Shown: piece by piece, positions 41,735-49,343 of the stretch
Position numbering within the stretch: the stretch's first letter is position 1
How the letters are laid out: every line of letters starts with the position of its first letter
NCBI RefSeq assembly: GCF_035994185.1
Contig: NZ_CP108538.1
Coordinates: 4,441,501 to 4,505,500, forward strand
Direction: 5' to 3'
DNA length: 64,000 nt
Origin: Streptomyces sp. NBC_01217
GTDB lineage: Bacteria > Actinomycetota > Actinomycetes > Streptomycetales > Streptomycetaceae
Notes under the pieces: model-generated
Told to the model about the DNA's origin: nothing
Seen by the model: the letters and a program-made list of their open reading frames with translations, nothing else
Database searches by the model: none
Program-made: the position numbers and the translations under genes

Positions 41735-42316
41735 ATGAGCACTGACATATCCAGCCTTATCAAGGCTGTGCACCAGGGAAACTGGCTGCCCCTCCTGGAG
41801 GAGTCGAAGAGAGCTCCGGGTAAGCACTGGGCCGAATCTGCCCGATGCGCTAACCAGGACATCAACATGTTCGTCCCTCTCGCAGACGGCCCACGGGAAG
41901 ACCCCGACTTGGTAAAGGCCAAGTTGGGAATCTCCCTCAATCGTCCTCGCAATTTCTGCGCGTCATGCCCAGTGGCCGTCGCTGCCCGGTGCCTGGTGGA
42001 ATCCCTCAAGGATGACGACGAGTACGGCATTCGGGGCGGTCTTCTGGCTTCGGAGCGCTCAGAGTTGCGGCGTGCTTGGCAAGACCGGGACACCGAGAAA
42101 GCCGTAGAAGGCGCGCTTAGAGGGTGCACCTCACCTCTGACAAAGCCCGCCCGGGACGCGGTGATTGCGCACTTCGCCACTGATCCCTCACTGGACGCTG
42201 CCGCCGTCGCCCGCGGGCTTGGCGTGACGCACGAGTATCTGCTGAAACTCGCCCGTCGCTACCGAAAATCTCAGGCCGAGCAGGGCACGCCCCCGCTCCG
42301 CGTCGTAGCCGCCTGA
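41735..42316 (+). CDS. WhiB-like iron-sulfur protein, unusual Cys spacing
   Basis: This 193-residue protein has four Cys as in WhiB proteins: C38 (ARCANQ), C75 and C78 (CASC) and C86. The last spacing is C-x7-C rather than the common C-x5-C. It also has GIRGGLLASER instead of the usual GVWGG turn. The C-terminal third adds a predicted HTH-like segment (AAAVARGLGVTHEYLLKLAR, then RYRKSQAE). WhiB proteins carry a [4Fe-4S] cluster and contact sigma factors. Here it may tune element genes to host development. ATG 41735 is supported by the fit to the family. Confidence 0.75.
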   Translation: MSTDISSLIKAVHQGNWLPLLEESKRAPGKHWAESARCANQDINMFVPLADGPREDPDLVKAKLGISLNRPRNFCASCPVAVAARCLVESLKDDDEYGIRGGLLASERSELRRAWQDRDTEKAVEGALRGCTSPLTKPARDAVIAHFATDPSLDAAAVARGLGVTHEYLLKLARRYRKSQAEQGTPPLRVVAA

Positions 42317-42377
42317 CTCCGCTCCCGAAGAAGCGATTCTTCCGCACGGCGGACCCTGCGTTCACGGGAGTTCTCCC

Positions 42378-42737
42378 ATGCTTCAGAACAACCCCTCCGG
42401 ATTTCGCCGTACGAACATCGGTGCTGAGATCCGAGAAATTGCACCTACGGCCGTGCTCGTACGGGTCTTTCCCGTAAGTCGGTCTGTTACCCACCTCTTC
42501 GAATCGGATTTTTACCGCATGCTCATCGACCGCAGGACCGAAGAGGAAGTGGCGCGAATGGTCAGGCGCGGTTTCGGCAGGGCAGCCGACTGGCGTCGCG
42601 CCCACGATTTCTACCTCCCTACCGAAACGCTGTATCTCACCCCGGAGCCGCATCAAAACGGCTACGTCCCGGAAGACGACCAGTCTTTTGGCCTTTCCCT
42701 CAGCCGTCGCATATTCATAGGCTGCGGTGAGCGCTGA
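42378..42737 (+). CDS. Hypothetical protein of the replication-like module
   Basis: This 119-residue protein shows no family I recognise. The centre is helical and basic (LIDRRTEEEVARMVRRGFGR); the end contains SLSRRIFIGCGER. Its stop overlaps the start of the HTH gene (TGATGA), so the two are translated together. A weak hairpin (AGAAGCGATTCT) sits upstream at about 42328-42339. Confidence 0.5.
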   Translation: MLQNNPSGFRRTNIGAEIREIAPTAVLVRVFPVSRSVTHLFESDFYRMLIDRRTEEEVARMVRRGFGRAADWRRAHDFYLPTETLYLTPEPHQNGYVPEDDQSFGLSLSRRIFIGCGER

Positions 42738-43600
42738 TGAGCGGCATAGCGACCGAACTGGTCTGGTCACAGTCAAAGTCGTGCCGGGGCTCACGCCTCG
42801 TCATGCTGGCGCTGGCCCGTGAGGCGGACGACGACGGCAAGGCGACGCTGACCCTGGACGAGATATCGACGCTTACCCGCCTTACGCCCCGTTCGATATC
42901 AAAGTGCCTCGGAGAGCTGGCGAAGCTCGGAGAACTGAGCCACGAGCGGGGAGGGGGTGCTTCCAACCCGAATGCCTACTCCATCCTGCTGTGCAACGGG
43001 GCCGTGGAGGAAAGCACCAGTCCCGGGAAGGAAATTCCTACTTCCCGCCCTGATGAGTCAGTTGTGGGACGGAAGGTCCATGAAGTTGCTTCCCAGAACC
43101 CCGCTACGGAAGCCGGAAGTAGGAAGTTTCATCACGCAGATTCGGAAGTTTCTTCCTCGCGCGTGCGTGGTGGTAATACTCCCGTAGGGAGTATTACCAC
43201 CACCAAAGAGCAAGCTATCTTGCTGAGGTCGCACCGAGAGAACAGCACCGTCAAGCAGGACTCGGTGAAGGTTCCGGACGGAGCCAAGGACCTGGTAACA
43301 GCCATAACGAGCGCTGGAATGCTCGTCGGCTGGCGACTGACCGAATCGGAATGGGATCGGGTAACAGCTCTCGCAGCACGTTGGGGAAATGAACGGCTGG
43401 TCGAGATGGTGGCGCGGCGATGGAACGCCGACCGCCCGCCACAGTCCGCCCGCTATCTGCTGCGTATCTGGGCTGATCTGCCCTCGCACGCTCCCGCAGC
43501 AGCCTCCCCGGGGAATGTCGTGCCGTTGCGTCGGCAGTCCGGAGGCTGGATTCCCTTTCAGAACACCGCCGCCCCCAGCGCTTACCAGAACGGATTTTGA
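42737..43600 (+). CDS. Helix-turn-helix replication-type protein (HTH_36-like)
   Basis: This 287-residue protein begins with an HTH_36/DnaD-type winged helix (LVMLALAREADDDGKATLTL, DEISTLTRLTPRSISKCLGE, LAKLGELSHERGGGASNPNA). A low-complexity middle follows whose DNA holds repeats and a long hairpin. The C-terminal domain is about 85 residues (VTAITSAGMLVGWRLTESEW and onward). The next gene encodes a DnaC-like ATPase, so this pair looks like an initiator and helicase loader of phage or element replication. ATG 42737 overlaps the upstream stop. A role in replication is inferred. Confidence 0.7.
   Translation: MSGIATELVWSQSKSCRGSRLVMLALAREADDDGKATLTLDEISTLTRLTPRSISKCLGELAKLGELSHERGGGASNPNAYSILLCNGAVEESTSPGKEIPTSRPDESVVGRKVHEVASQNPATEAGSRKFHHADSEVSSSRVRGGNTPVGSITTTKEQAILLRSHRENSTVKQDSVKVPDGAKDLVTAITSAGMLVGWRLTESEWDRVTALAARWGNERLVEMVARRWNADRPPQSARYLLRIWADLPSHAPAAASPGNVVPLRRQSGGWIPFQNTAAPSAYQNGF
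43027..43224. repeat. Repeat-rich hairpin region inside the HTH gene, candidate replication origin
   Basis: GTGGTGGTAATACTCCC and its exact reverse complement (43167-43183, 43187-43203) are separated by GTA, forming a 17-bp-arm hairpin. A second small hairpin AGCAAG-CTAT-CTTGCT lies at 43209-43224. Just upstream, GGAAGT/ACTTCC-type elements recur: TTCCTACTTCCC near 43037, GGAAGTAGGAAGTTTC near 43117, GGAAGTTTC near 43145. The arrangement resembles iterons plus a hairpin inside an initiator gene. The local bases are less GC-rich than the neighbours. Confidence 0.6.
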
Positions 43601-43602
43601 TC

Positions 43603-44331
43603 ATGGCAGAGCCGGAACGCGCGGGCAGCGCCAGGTCGATGCGCGCAATGGAACGAATACTCGCTGCGAAAGGACTTCAGGCCGTGCCGGATGTCAACCC
43701 CGCCGACGAGGCACCGGAGGAGAACCCGGGAGACCGCGAGTGGCACTGCCGGGCTCGGGCCGACTACGCCGTGAGCCGCTGGCAGCGGGCAACCCCTCCC
43801 CGCTTCCGTGATGCTGAGGCCACGCTGCCGGAGGTCATCGGCTGGGCCGACCGGGCACTCACGGACAACGCTGCCGCTGGCGCTCTGCTCCTCACCGGTC
43901 TCACGGGGACGGGCAAGACGCACGAGGCGTACGGGGCCTTGCGGAGGATCGCGGCCGGCGGACCGGACCGGTTCGAGCTGATCGCCGTGAACTCAGCGGA
44001 CATGTACGGCAACCTGCGCCCGTCACAGGTCATGGGGGCAGCAGAACACGAGCTGCAACGGCTCAGCCGGGTTCAGTACCTGCTCCTCGATGACCTCGGC
44101 ACGGCGAAGACCTCGGAATGGACCGAAGAGGTCACGTACCGGCTGATCAACCACAGGTACAACCACTGCTTGCCGACGATCATCACGTCCAACCTTCCGG
44201 CCCGTGATGAGAACGGCCCGGACCTGAGCGACTTCGTCGGGGCCCGCGTGGCGAGCCGTCTGGCCGAGATGGTCACGACCCTCGTGCCGATGATCGGCGC
44301 CGATCGGCGCCGTGGTGGGAGGGCGGCGTGA
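43603..44331 (+). CDS. DnaC/IstB-like AAA+ ATPase (helicase loader type)
   Basis: This 242-residue protein has the AAA+ core: Walker A LLTGLTGTGKTHEAYGAL, Walker B VQYLLLDDLGTAKTSEW, sensor-1 region CLPTIITSNLPARD and arginine-finger region VGARVASRLAEMV. These are features of DnaC/DnaI/IstB proteins that load replicative helicase. It follows the HTH protein by 2 bases and overlaps the DUF4326 gene. The pair supports autonomous replication of the element. ATG 43603 is chosen; a TTG six bases earlier is possible. Confidence 0.82.
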   Translation: MAEPERAGSARSMRAMERILAAKGLQAVPDVNPADEAPEENPGDREWHCRARADYAVSRWQRATPPRFRDAEATLPEVIGWADRALTDNAAAGALLLTGLTGTGKTHEAYGALRRIAAGGPDRFELIAVNSADMYGNLRPSQVMGAAEHELQRLSRVQYLLLDDLGTAKTSEWTEEVTYRLINHRYNHCLPTIITSNLPARDENGPDLSDFVGARVASRLAEMVTTLVPMIGADRRRGGRAA

Positions 44332-44678
44332 TGCCCGTCCGCCTCCGCGGAGCGTCCCGCGACGCCGCAGCGCTGTCCACAGCCTGTGCATACGTCGGTC
44401 CTCGCAGCCGGTACGCGAACCCGTTCACAGCCGGGGTGCGGTCCCCGCTCGGTCCCCCGATGGACGCTGCGGAGTCGGTGGACCTCTTCGCCGCCACGCT
44501 CCGGGGCCCGGTCGGGCGGCACTACGCCGCTCGCTTCGCCCGAGTCCTGCGTGGGCTCGACCTGATGTGCACATGCCCCCTTGACGCTCCATGCCACGCG
44601 GACGTTCTCCTCCGCCTCGCCAACGAGCCCGGCGGCAGCACCGCACCCCGCACTACCGATCTTCTGGAAGGCCCTTGA
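44331..44678 (+). CDS. DUF4326 domain protein
   Basis: This 115-residue protein has the DUF4326 pattern: YVGPRSRYANPFTAG at residues 23-37 and GLDLMCTCPLDAPCHADVLL with conserved Cys and His near residues 75-95. DUF4326 occurs in phages and mobile elements and may bind metal; its role is unknown. Its ATG overlaps the upstream stop by 1 base and its stop overlaps the next start (TGATG). Confidence 0.8.
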   Translation: MPVRLRGASRDAAALSTACAYVGPRSRYANPFTAGVRSPLGPPMDAAESVDLFAATLRGPVGRHYAARFARVLRGLDLMCTCPLDAPCHADVLLRLANEPGGSTAPRTTDLLEGP

Positions 44679-45097
44679 TGAGTCACCCGATCATGTTCGC
44701 TGCGGCCAAGCACCTCACCACCGCAGAGGAGCGGCGCAAGACCGCTCGGGAGGCTGCCTTCCGCACCTGGGGTCCGAGGTCGATCACCGCAGCGTCCAAG
44801 TACGCACGCGCCCTCCTGGGGGACGCCGCAGTCACGCTCGACTGGGACGTGCTGGGACTTCTCAGCTTCGAGGAACACCTGCAAGCCTTCGCGTCGCTCG
44901 ACACGACCGGAGGCCAGCACCTGGAGCTGTATTACACCGATCTGGGCGGCACAGACCGAATCTCGCTACGGGTGTCGTGCGTGAGCTGCCCAAGTCAGCA
45001 CGTGCACGAGGTCACGTCCTTGGAACAGCTCGGACAGCTCCTCTCGCAGACCCCGGCCTGGCAGGACATCAGCCCGCGCGACGGGGGCAACCTCTGA
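44678..45097 (+). CDS. Small element-encoded protein with a CxxC-His motif
   Basis: This 139-residue protein has no family I can name with confidence. A beta-rich centre (HLELYYTDLGGTDRISLRVS) leads into CVSCPSQHVHEV, a possible metal site. The rest is helical. Its stop overlaps the DUF2637 start (TGATG). Continuous overlapping starts from 42378 to 46215 point to one operon. Confidence 0.6.
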   Translation: MSHPIMFAAAKHLTTAEERRKTAREAAFRTWGPRSITAASKYARALLGDAAVTLDWDVLGLLSFEEHLQAFASLDTTGGQHLELYYTDLGGTDRISLRVSCVSCPSQHVHEVTSLEQLGQLLSQTPAWQDISPRDGGNL

Positions 45098-46215
45098 TGT
45101 CACACGCACACATAGACACGGCGGCCGGAACCGAACAGCAGGAGAGCTACGGCCTGCGCGGAATGACGGCCTGGGACCGCAGTGCGATCATCCTGCTCGG
45201 CGCGGCCGGCTTCGCCTTCTCGTACGACGCACTGCGTCAGATCGCCCTCGCGATCCATGCCAGGGAGACCTTGTCCTACCTGTTCCCGGTGTTCATCGAC
45301 GGGTTCATTGCCTACGGAGTGCGGGCGATCGTGCTCCTTCGGCACCAGCGGTTCGCCGCACGGCTCTACGCCTGGTTCTTGTTCCTCGCGGCGACCGGGG
45401 CGAGCCTCGGCGCGAACGCTCTGCACGCCATCACGTTGAATGATTCTCCGCAGGCCGGACGGTCCGCGCTGCACCTTACGGACAGCGTCGTCGGTGTGCT
45501 GTCGATGCTCGCGCCCCTCGCACTGGCCGGATCGGTCCACCTCTACATCCTGATGGCGCGGACGGCTGAGCGGGCGGTCCCGGACCGGGCTGACACTGGT
45601 CCCGGACCGGTCCGCGAGGAGTCTCCGACGCTCGAACGCGTCGCGGTCCAGCAGGGTCCTCGTCCGCTCGAAGCACCAGCGTCGATGCCTCCACGGCCGT
45701 TGACGAGCGGTCCGTCCGCGCCGCAGGATCCCGCCGCAGTAACCGTTGACCTGCGGAAAGCCGAGCCCCTGCCCGACGTAGAACCACGTACGGAGGACGC
45801 TGCGGCTCACCCGTCCGCGGGAGCGGACGGAGAGGAGACGGAGGGTAAGAGCGCGGACGGACCGGGCGGCGAACCTGCGGACCACGCGCCGACCACAGCA
45901 GTGCCGGAGAGCACGAAATCCTCCGGGCCCACGGCGGTCCGGACCCCTACGGACGGCGAAAAGCCGTCCGCCCCGGACGACGCAGAATGCCCACAGGACC
46001 GGGAGGCGGACGACGACTGGTTGGCGGAGTTGTTGCCGATCGCGCGGGCCGCTACCGAGCGGGCCGGACGGACCAGTCGTGAGGTTGTAGGGGACGCCGT
46101 CCGCAAGCACCAGGCGATCAGCAACGACCGTCTTGGTGTGCTGCTGGCCCGGCTGAAGGAAGAGGACGAGGAGGCAACGAGGACACCCGCCGCTGCCTCC
46201 ACCGCCCTCTGGTGA
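45097..46215 (+). CDS. DUF2637 domain membrane protein
   Basis: This 372-residue protein has four predicted membrane helices in residues 25-150 (AIILLGAAGFAFSYDALRQI, LSYLFPVFIDGFIAYGVRAI, YAWFLFLAATGASLGANALH, VLSMLAPLALAGSVHLYILM), the DUF2637 pattern seen in Streptomyces plasmids and integrative elements. A long Pro/Glu/Ala-rich linker follows, and a C-terminal helix-turn-helix-like segment (WLAELLPIARAATERAGRTS, LGVLLARLKEEDEE). A link to spread or replication of the element is inferred from context. An IS110 element is inserted just after it. Confidence 0.82.
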   Translation: MSHAHIDTAAGTEQQESYGLRGMTAWDRSAIILLGAAGFAFSYDALRQIALAIHARETLSYLFPVFIDGFIAYGVRAIVLLRHQRFAARLYAWFLFLAATGASLGANALHAITLNDSPQAGRSALHLTDSVVGVLSMLAPLALAGSVHLYILMARTAERAVPDRADTGPGPVREESPTLERVAVQQGPRPLEAPASMPPRPLTSGPSAPQDPAAVTVDLRKAEPLPDVEPRTEDAAAHPSAGADGEETEGKSADGPGGEPADHAPTTAVPESTKSSGPTAVRTPTDGEKPSAPDDAECPQDREADDDWLAELLPIARAATERAGRTSREVVGDAVRKHQAISNDRLGVLLARLKEEDEEATRTPAAASTALW

Positions 46216-46309
46216 TCTCATCTCATGACGGGCCCGGGGCCTGCGTGGCTCGCGCCGTGCAGGCCCCGGCCGGTCAGCTTGATCAGGAAGGAACTTCCCA
46301 ATCGTGTTG

Positions 46310-47530
46310 TCAAGCCGCTCCCGTGACGGGAGGTGAAGCGTGAAAGCACTCTCCGTCACGGATCATCGCCCACAGGACGTTGAGACGTCGGCGTGCGAGA
46401 GCCAGCAGGGCCTGTTTGTGGCCCTTGCCCTCGCTCCGCTTCCGGTCGTAGAACGCCTTCGAGACCGGGCAGCACTGGAGGCTCACCATGGCCGACAGGT
46501 ACATGGTTCTCAGCAGACCGCGGTGGTAGCGCCGGGGGTGGCGCAGGTTGCCGCTAATACGTCCGGAGTCGCGTGGTCTGGGGGCCAGGCCGGCGAAGCC
46601 GGCCAGGCGGTCGGGGCTGCCGAAGGCGTCCATGTCACCACCGGTCGCAGCGAGGAACTCGGCTCCCAGCTTGGCGCCCATGCCGGGCAGGCTGCGGATC
46701 ACCTCTGCGTGCGGATGCTCGCGAAACTTGGCCTCGATCAGGGCGTCGAGCTCGGCGATCTCCTCATCGAGGGCCATCACCCCCTTCGCGAGGCGGACCA
46801 CCATGGCGGCGGCCAGCTTCTCGCCGGGAAGCGCGGTCTGCTGGGCCTGGGCGGCCTCCACGGCCGCCTTCGCCAAGGCGGCGGCGCCTCTGATTTTGCG
46901 GTTCTTCAGCCACGTCTCGATCCGGCTCGCGCCTGCCCGGCGGATCGCCGCCGGGGTCTGGTAGCCGGTCAGCAGCATCACCGGCCCCCGGTTCGTCAGA
47001 TCCAGGGCCCGTTCCAGCGCGGGGAAGATTTCAAGCAGTTGGGCGCGGAGGCGGTTGATCTGCCGGGTCCGGTCGAAGACTGTGTCCAGGCGGCGGGTGG
47101 TCAGGGTGCGCAGGTCGACGGCGATCTCGTCGCCGGGCCGCAGCAGGCCGAGGTCGCGTCGGACGCGGGCCTGGTCGGCGATGACGAAGGCGTCTTTAGC
47201 ATCGGTCTTGCCCTCGCCGCCCTTGTAGGTGGCCGAGGCTCGGTGGACCGCCAGGCCGGTGAGGTAGGCGACCGGCTGGCCATGGCTGACCAGCAGGCCG
47301 ATCAGCAGCGCGGCACCACCGTGGTTGAGATCAACCGCCCACAGGGTGTCGGCGGATATCTCCAGGACACCGCCGATCAGGGTGAGCAGTTCACTCTCGT
47401 CGTTCGCGACCCGGCGGGACAGCAGACGCTTGCCGTCCGCGTTGATCACCACGCAGTGGTGATGGGTCTTGCCGATGTCCACTCCGGCCCAGATCTCGGG
47501 CACGTTCTCCTCCGCCAGCTCGTCGTACAT
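46310..47530 (-). CDS. IS110-family DEDD recombinase, intact
   Basis: This 406-residue protein has the IS110 N-terminal RuvC-like fold: GVDIGKTHHHCVVIN (first Asp), LWAVDLNHGGAALL and the closing pair KTDAKDAFVIADQARV. The C-terminal Transposase_20 region is IRSLPGMGAKLGAEFLAATG, GFAGLAPRPRDSGRISG with its catalytic Ser. ATG 47530 (MYDELAEENVPEIWAG) is chosen as the family start; the frame is open to 47584. IS110 enzymes are guided by an RNA made from the element's non-coding end. Confidence 0.88.
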   Translation of the reverse strand: MYDELAEENVPEIWAGVDIGKTHHHCVVINADGKRLLSRRVANDESELLTLIGGVLEISADTLWAVDLNHGGAALLIGLLVSHGQPVAYLTGLAVHRASATYKGGEGKTDAKDAFVIADQARVRRDLGLLRPGDEIAVDLRTLTTRRLDTVFDRTRQINRLRAQLLEIFPALERALDLTNRGPVMLLTGYQTPAAIRRAGASRIETWLKNRKIRGAAALAKAAVEAAQAQQTALPGEKLAAAMVVRLAKGVMALDEEIAELDALIEAKFREHPHAEVIRSLPGMGAKLGAEFLAATGGDMDAFGSPDRLAGFAGLAPRPRDSGRISGNLRHPRRYHRGLLRTMYLSAMVSLQCCPVSKAFYDRKRSEGKGHKQALLALARRRLNVLWAMIRDGECFHASPPVTGAA

Positions 47531-47735
47531 CGATCCCGCAGACGACCTCGCCGACGTTGTCCTACGCAGCGATCGGAGTCGCATCTCCCAATTGGCGGTC
47601 GAGTCGTCGCGGGGCTCCGGGCGGCCAAGTTCCTTGAGCCATCTACGGCGCGACGATGACAGCCATACCCAGAGCCCCTGGGCCCTCCGATCTTACGAAT
47701 GACCAGAGCAACCACCTCTGAAAGGTAGGACGACG
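47531..47735 (-). ncRNA. Candidate IS110 bridge RNA region
   Basis: The 205 bases between the recombinase start and the next gene are non-coding and lie upstream of the recombinase, where IS110-group elements encode their bridge RNA. The loops could not be folded by eye. This is placed by family knowledge, not seen as a specific structure, and may be shorter. Confidence 0.35.
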
Positions 47736-48287
47736 ATGTGGTCTCGCCGACGCGACCGGGCGGAGGACGCCGTCCGCGCCGATGCCATACAGGCAGCGTC
47801 CGCCCTCACGGTTCACCTCCAGAGCGGCGGCAGTCTTGTGCCGGTCCAAGCGGACGGCCTTGCACTTGCGGCCGGTGAAGTCGCCTTCGCGGACGTGGCG
47901 TGCTCCGCCGCCCGCTTCTACGGGACAGAGGTCGGCTACCCGACCTCGGCCAGCGGGTATTTCGAGGATCACCCAACCTTCGGCCGGCGGTGGGTGAGCA
48001 ACGGGCGACTCGACGCCCGTCGGCGCCAGGAAGCGGAAGATGCCGCTCTTCCGCAGTGGCGCGATCACACCGCGGCCCGAGTGGTGCTCACCTCAACCGG
48101 GGTACGGCTCCTGCCGCTGAGGGCTCGTGAGTGGATGCCGTTCGACCACGCCCTTCTGACCGGGGTCGCTGCTGAGCCGTCCGCCGTCGTCCTCTCGTAC
48201 AGCACGTGCGCACCCCTGCTCCTTTCCGGCCCGGACGCGCCGTGGCTCGGCGTGGCGATCGAGCACCTGCGCCACGGGGCCGCATAG
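47736..48287 (+). CDS. Hypothetical element protein
   Basis: This 183-residue protein has an alternating alpha/beta pattern (SALTVHLQSGGSLVPVQADG, TGVRLLPLRAREWMPFDHAL, EPSAVVLSYSTCAPLLLSGP) with no recognised family. No signal peptide is seen. ATG 47736 follows AAGGTAGG. A strong A/T-rich terminator follows at 48313. Its original promoter may have been separated from it by the IS110 element. Confidence 0.55.
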   Translation: MWSRRRDRAEDAVRADAIQAASALTVHLQSGGSLVPVQADGLALAAGEVAFADVACSAARFYGTEVGYPTSASGYFEDHPTFGRRWVSNGRLDARRRQEAEDAALPQWRDHTAARVVLTSTGVRLLPLRAREWMPFDHALLTGVAAEPSAVVLSYSTCAPLLLSGPDAPWLGVAIEHLRHGAA

Positions 48288-48312
48288 GGCCCGCAAAGCC
48301 TCCCCCCGAGCG

Positions 48313-48354
48313 AAAGCCGGAACTTAATTCCTGGAATTAAGTTCCGGCTTTTTT
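48313..48354 (+). terminator. Rho-independent terminator
   Basis: AAAGCCGGAACTTAATTCC and GGAATTAAGTTCCGGCTTT pair almost perfectly and are followed by a T-run. It is notably AT-rich compared with the surroundings and ends transcription before the conjugation module. Confidence 0.9.
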
Positions 48355-48724
48355 CGTGATTCGAGTTGTCCGCGAACCCCTGCAAGGATTCAGGCACGGC
48401 CAACGCCGCAAGGCGTTTTCCGGCCGTAGAGATCTGCTCACGATCTCGCTCGAATCACGGAAGGGGCTGATGGCCTTGATATGAGTAACGCGCCCGCCAG
48501 CTCAACCGTCTCGCAGATGCGAAACAAGATCGAACTCTTCCTCAGATGAGAAGGCAGATAGAGCTATACGCTCCGGCCTGCTTTGCGATTTCCCCGGCAT
48601 TCGCCGGTAAAGCCCGCAGAAGGAATCCCCCTCCTTCCTGCGAAGGAGCGGCGCGGCCCCAGCCCCCGCGGGACCGCGCCGCTCGCACTTCCGAAATCTC
48701 TTGCACCAAGGTTGTGGTCCCCGC
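48355..48724. other. Gene-free stretch before the conjugation genes
   Basis: 370 bases without a convincing gene. They hold a GCAA-loop hairpin AACGCC-GCAA-GGCGTT (48402-48417) followed by TT, and a long hairpin with arms GAGCGGCGCGG (48646-48656) and CCGCGCCGCTC (48674-48684) that ends 40 bases before the lipoprotein start. The promoter of the transfer operon must lie here, and an oriT is possible. Neither is proven. Confidence 0.5.
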
Positions 48725-49333
48725 ATGCCTCGATTCACCCGTTTCATACCCATATCCGCCGCAATAGGTGTGGCTGGTTCCCTGGCCCTTCTGTCGACCG
48801 GCTGCTCCAGCTCGACCAGCGACGCTTCTGCGGCCTCGACCGTGTCCGCGCAGCCGCACTCCGTCTCTGCGGGCATCCCCGACACGGCCACGCCGCACAG
48901 CAGCGCTACCGCCTCCTCGTCAACCACCGTGCTCCCAGCTGACGTTGAGCGGACGGCGCGGGCCTTCGCTACGGCCTACGCAGAACACGACGCCCGCGAC
49001 GGTGCCGACAGCTCGTACGCGGATGCCGGCGCTCGGGCAGCGCGGCTCGCCTCGGGGGAACTCGCTGGCGTGCTCGCCCAGAAGCGGCCGGGTCAAGACG
49101 CCGCCTGGGCCGCCCTGCGGGCCGAGAAGGCACACCAGACGGCCAAGATCACGTCAGCAGCCGTCCCCGACGGCGCACCTGCGGCATCGGCCTCCTCCGC
49201 TCTCGTCCGCGTGAGCTACACCCTCACGACCACCCCGAAGTCCGGTCACACGCGCAGCAGTAGCGAACAGCTCGCGCTCCGCCTGGAGCACACCTCCAAG
49301 GGCTGGCGCGTCACCGCCTTGCCCTGGGCGTGA
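48725..49333 (+). CDS. Lipoprotein of the conjugation module
   Basis: This 202-residue protein has a lipoprotein signal: basic start (MPRFTRF), hydrophobic stretch (IGVAGSLALLSTGC) and lipobox LSTGC with Cys 27. A Ser/Thr/Ala-rich linker leads to a soluble part with RTARAFATAYAEHDARDGAD, a TcpC/NTF2-like fragment, ending LRLEHTSKGWRVTALPW. ATG 48725 fits. It is the first gene of the co-directional transfer run and may form part of the cell-surface end of the secretion channel. Confidence 0.7.
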   Translation: MPRFTRFIPISAAIGVAGSLALLSTGCSSSTSDASAASTVSAQPHSVSAGIPDTATPHSSATASSSTTVLPADVERTARAFATAYAEHDARDGADSSYADAGARAARLASGELAGVLAQKRPGQDAAWAALRAEKAHQTAKITSAAVPDGAPAASASSALVRVSYTLTTTPKSGHTRSSSEQLALRLEHTSKGWRVTALPWA

Positions 49334-49343
49334 CGGGGCCGCG

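Larger units (their letters stand above)
46216..47735 (-). mobile_element. IS110-family insertion sequence (ends not exactly placed)
   Basis: An intact IS110-type recombinase lies between the DUF2637 gene stop and the start of the gene at 47736. IS110 elements lack clear inverted repeats, so the ends cannot be read; 46216-47735 is the maximum span. GGCCCCGG...CCGGGGCC-like symmetry at about 46221-46270 may belong to the left flank or be a terminator of the operon. Confidence 0.7.
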
